NCBI RefSeq assembly: GCF_000949635.1
Contig: NZ_BAFN01000001.1
Span: 620,001-684,000, forward strand
Direction of reading: 5' to 3'
Source of the DNA: Candidatus Brocadia sinica JPN1
Lineage (GTDB): Bacteria > Planctomycetota > Brocadiia > Brocadiales > Brocadiaceae
DNA length: 64,000 bases
Positions 63,431-64,000 of the stretch are shown one piece after another. The notes beneath the pieces are model-generated. The model ran no database searches and was not told where the DNA came from. It saw only the letters and a list, made by a program, of their open reading frames with translations. Each line of letters begins with the position of its first letter. The stretch's first letter is position 1. Made by a program: the position numbers and the translations under genes.

Positions 63431-64000
63431 ATGCAAAAAAAGACTATCGCTTATCTGACCACGTTCATTTTTATTATAATTTCAGTTCTTACTCAACTCA
63501 AATCTGTACAGGCCCAGGAAGTTTCAAAAACCCCATGGCAAATGTTTCGAGGCAATCTCCAGCATACAGGACAAAGCGCTTACAAAGGAGCGCAAACGAA
63601 TACCTTAAAATGGTCTTTTAAGATAGACACCCGTATTACGTCCTCTCCGTCCATCGCATCCGATGGCACTATCTATTTTGGTTCCATTGACGGCAGACTC
63701 TATGCCGTGAATCCGGACGGCAACGCAAAGTGGGCATTCCAGGTGGGTAATGAAATAACAGCCTCGCCTGCCATTGGAAATGATGGAACAATTTATATTG
63801 GTTCCCGGGACAAAAAGATGTATGCGATCACTTCCGAAGGCAAACTCAAATGGACGTATCAGGTCGGGGGCATTATCCTCTCCTCTGCTGCTGTTACCGA
63901 TAACAGTCTCTATTTTGGTTCAGACGATAATACCCTCTATGCCATCACAACCGATGGCAAGCTAAACTGGAAATATACTGCTAACAGCAATATAACAGCA
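63431..64000 (+). CDS. Secreted PQQ-like beta-propeller protein, 3'-truncated by window edge
   Basis: ATG 63431 with GGAGA just upstream opens a frame that is still open at 64000 (190 codons). Signal peptide (FIFIIISVLTQLKSVQAQ), then the start MFRGNLQHTGQS. Tandem ~40-aa units follow: ASDGTIYFGSIDGRLYAV, GNDGTIYIGSRDKKMYAI, TDNSLYFGSDDNTLYAI, each followed by ...KWxF/Y. These are PQQ-enzyme/YncE-like propeller blades. In planctomycetes such propellers are often parts of larger surface proteins. Divergent from the kinase gene across a 279-bp gap. Confidence 0.85.
   Translation, partial: MQKKTIAYLTTFIFIIISVLTQLKSVQAQEVSKTPWQMFRGNLQHTGQSAYKGAQTNTLKWSFKIDTRITSSPSIASDGTIYFGSIDGRLYAVNPDGNAKWAFQVGNEITASPAIGNDGTIYIGSRDKKMYAITSEGKLKWTYQVGGIILSSAAVTDNSLYFGSDDNTLYAITTDGKLNWKYTANSNITA

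Overview
The window reads as chromosomal DNA of a freshwater anammox planctomycete (Candidatus Brocadiaceae: Brocadia, Kuenenia or Jettenia type). The decisive evidence is a complete hydrazine synthase operon on the minus strand (58911-54164), with beta and gamma subunits as separate genes (in the marine genus Scalindua they are reported fused). Multiheme cytochromes and many PAS/GAF/Cache sensor proteins with sigma54 regulators agree with this. Genus and species cannot be fixed from the sequence alone.

Layout. 1-6650: a left-truncated PAS/GAF histidine kinase, a sigma54 response regulator, a 48-bp perfect palindrome, a possible 22-residue membrane peptide, a PAS/HD-GYP protein and two small proteins. 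6768-11864: a fatty-acid/polyketide-like block with a strong promoter, acpS, a B12-type radical SAM enzyme, an intact FabF ketosynthase and a second ketosynthase that has lost all three catalytic residues (chain-length-factor-like). This is a good candidate for ladderane or another special lipid. 11899-16816: a decaying zone with a frameshifted membrane protein, an IS1634-type element nested in an inverted repeat, a RAYT fragment between two REP hairpins, and a broken DJ-1/PfpI gene. 17025-23425: an Elp3-like radical SAM gene with a partner, pgpA, a pentaheme cytochrome, a ComEA-type helix-hairpin-helix protein and clpP. 23483-25765: trigger factor and six tRNA genes with their promoter.

25795-31080: an orphan protein, a TIM-barrel protein, a Cache sensor without output domain and a large conserved protein. 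31404-34222: a small chromosomal integron. It has an IntI-type integrase gene broken by a dispersed repeat, an attI-like core, and two cassettes (GNAT acetyltransferase; ParE-type toxin-antitoxin), each closed by an attC-like site. 34281-37690: a decayed toxin-antitoxin pair, guaA and a DUF4145 gene. 37691-44514: a DUF362-ChaN-PDZ fusion, valS, a zinc-ribbon/TPR/SUMF1 protein and a Cys/His-rich small protein, ending at a terminator shared with the convergent genes. 44549-51407: a two-component system, glgA, galT-like and GH57 genes (glycogen metabolism). 51410-53811: a metallophosphatase-tetraheme cytochrome fusion and a DUF1573 protein. 54059-59390: the hydrazine synthase operon between two terminators. 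59416-63151: a sigma54 response regulator and its Cache/HAMP/PAS kinase, directly upstream of hydrazine synthase; a sigma54-like promoter lies in the gap. 63431-end: start of a secreted beta-propeller protein cut by the right edge.

How they work together: the hydrazine synthase genes form the energy core, and the adjacent sensor kinase/sigma54 activator is a natural candidate regulator. The glycogen genes sit with their own kinase/receiver pair. The acpS/radical SAM/KS/KS-like block suggests a dedicated acyl-carrier pathway. The middle of the window is a mobile, decaying region.
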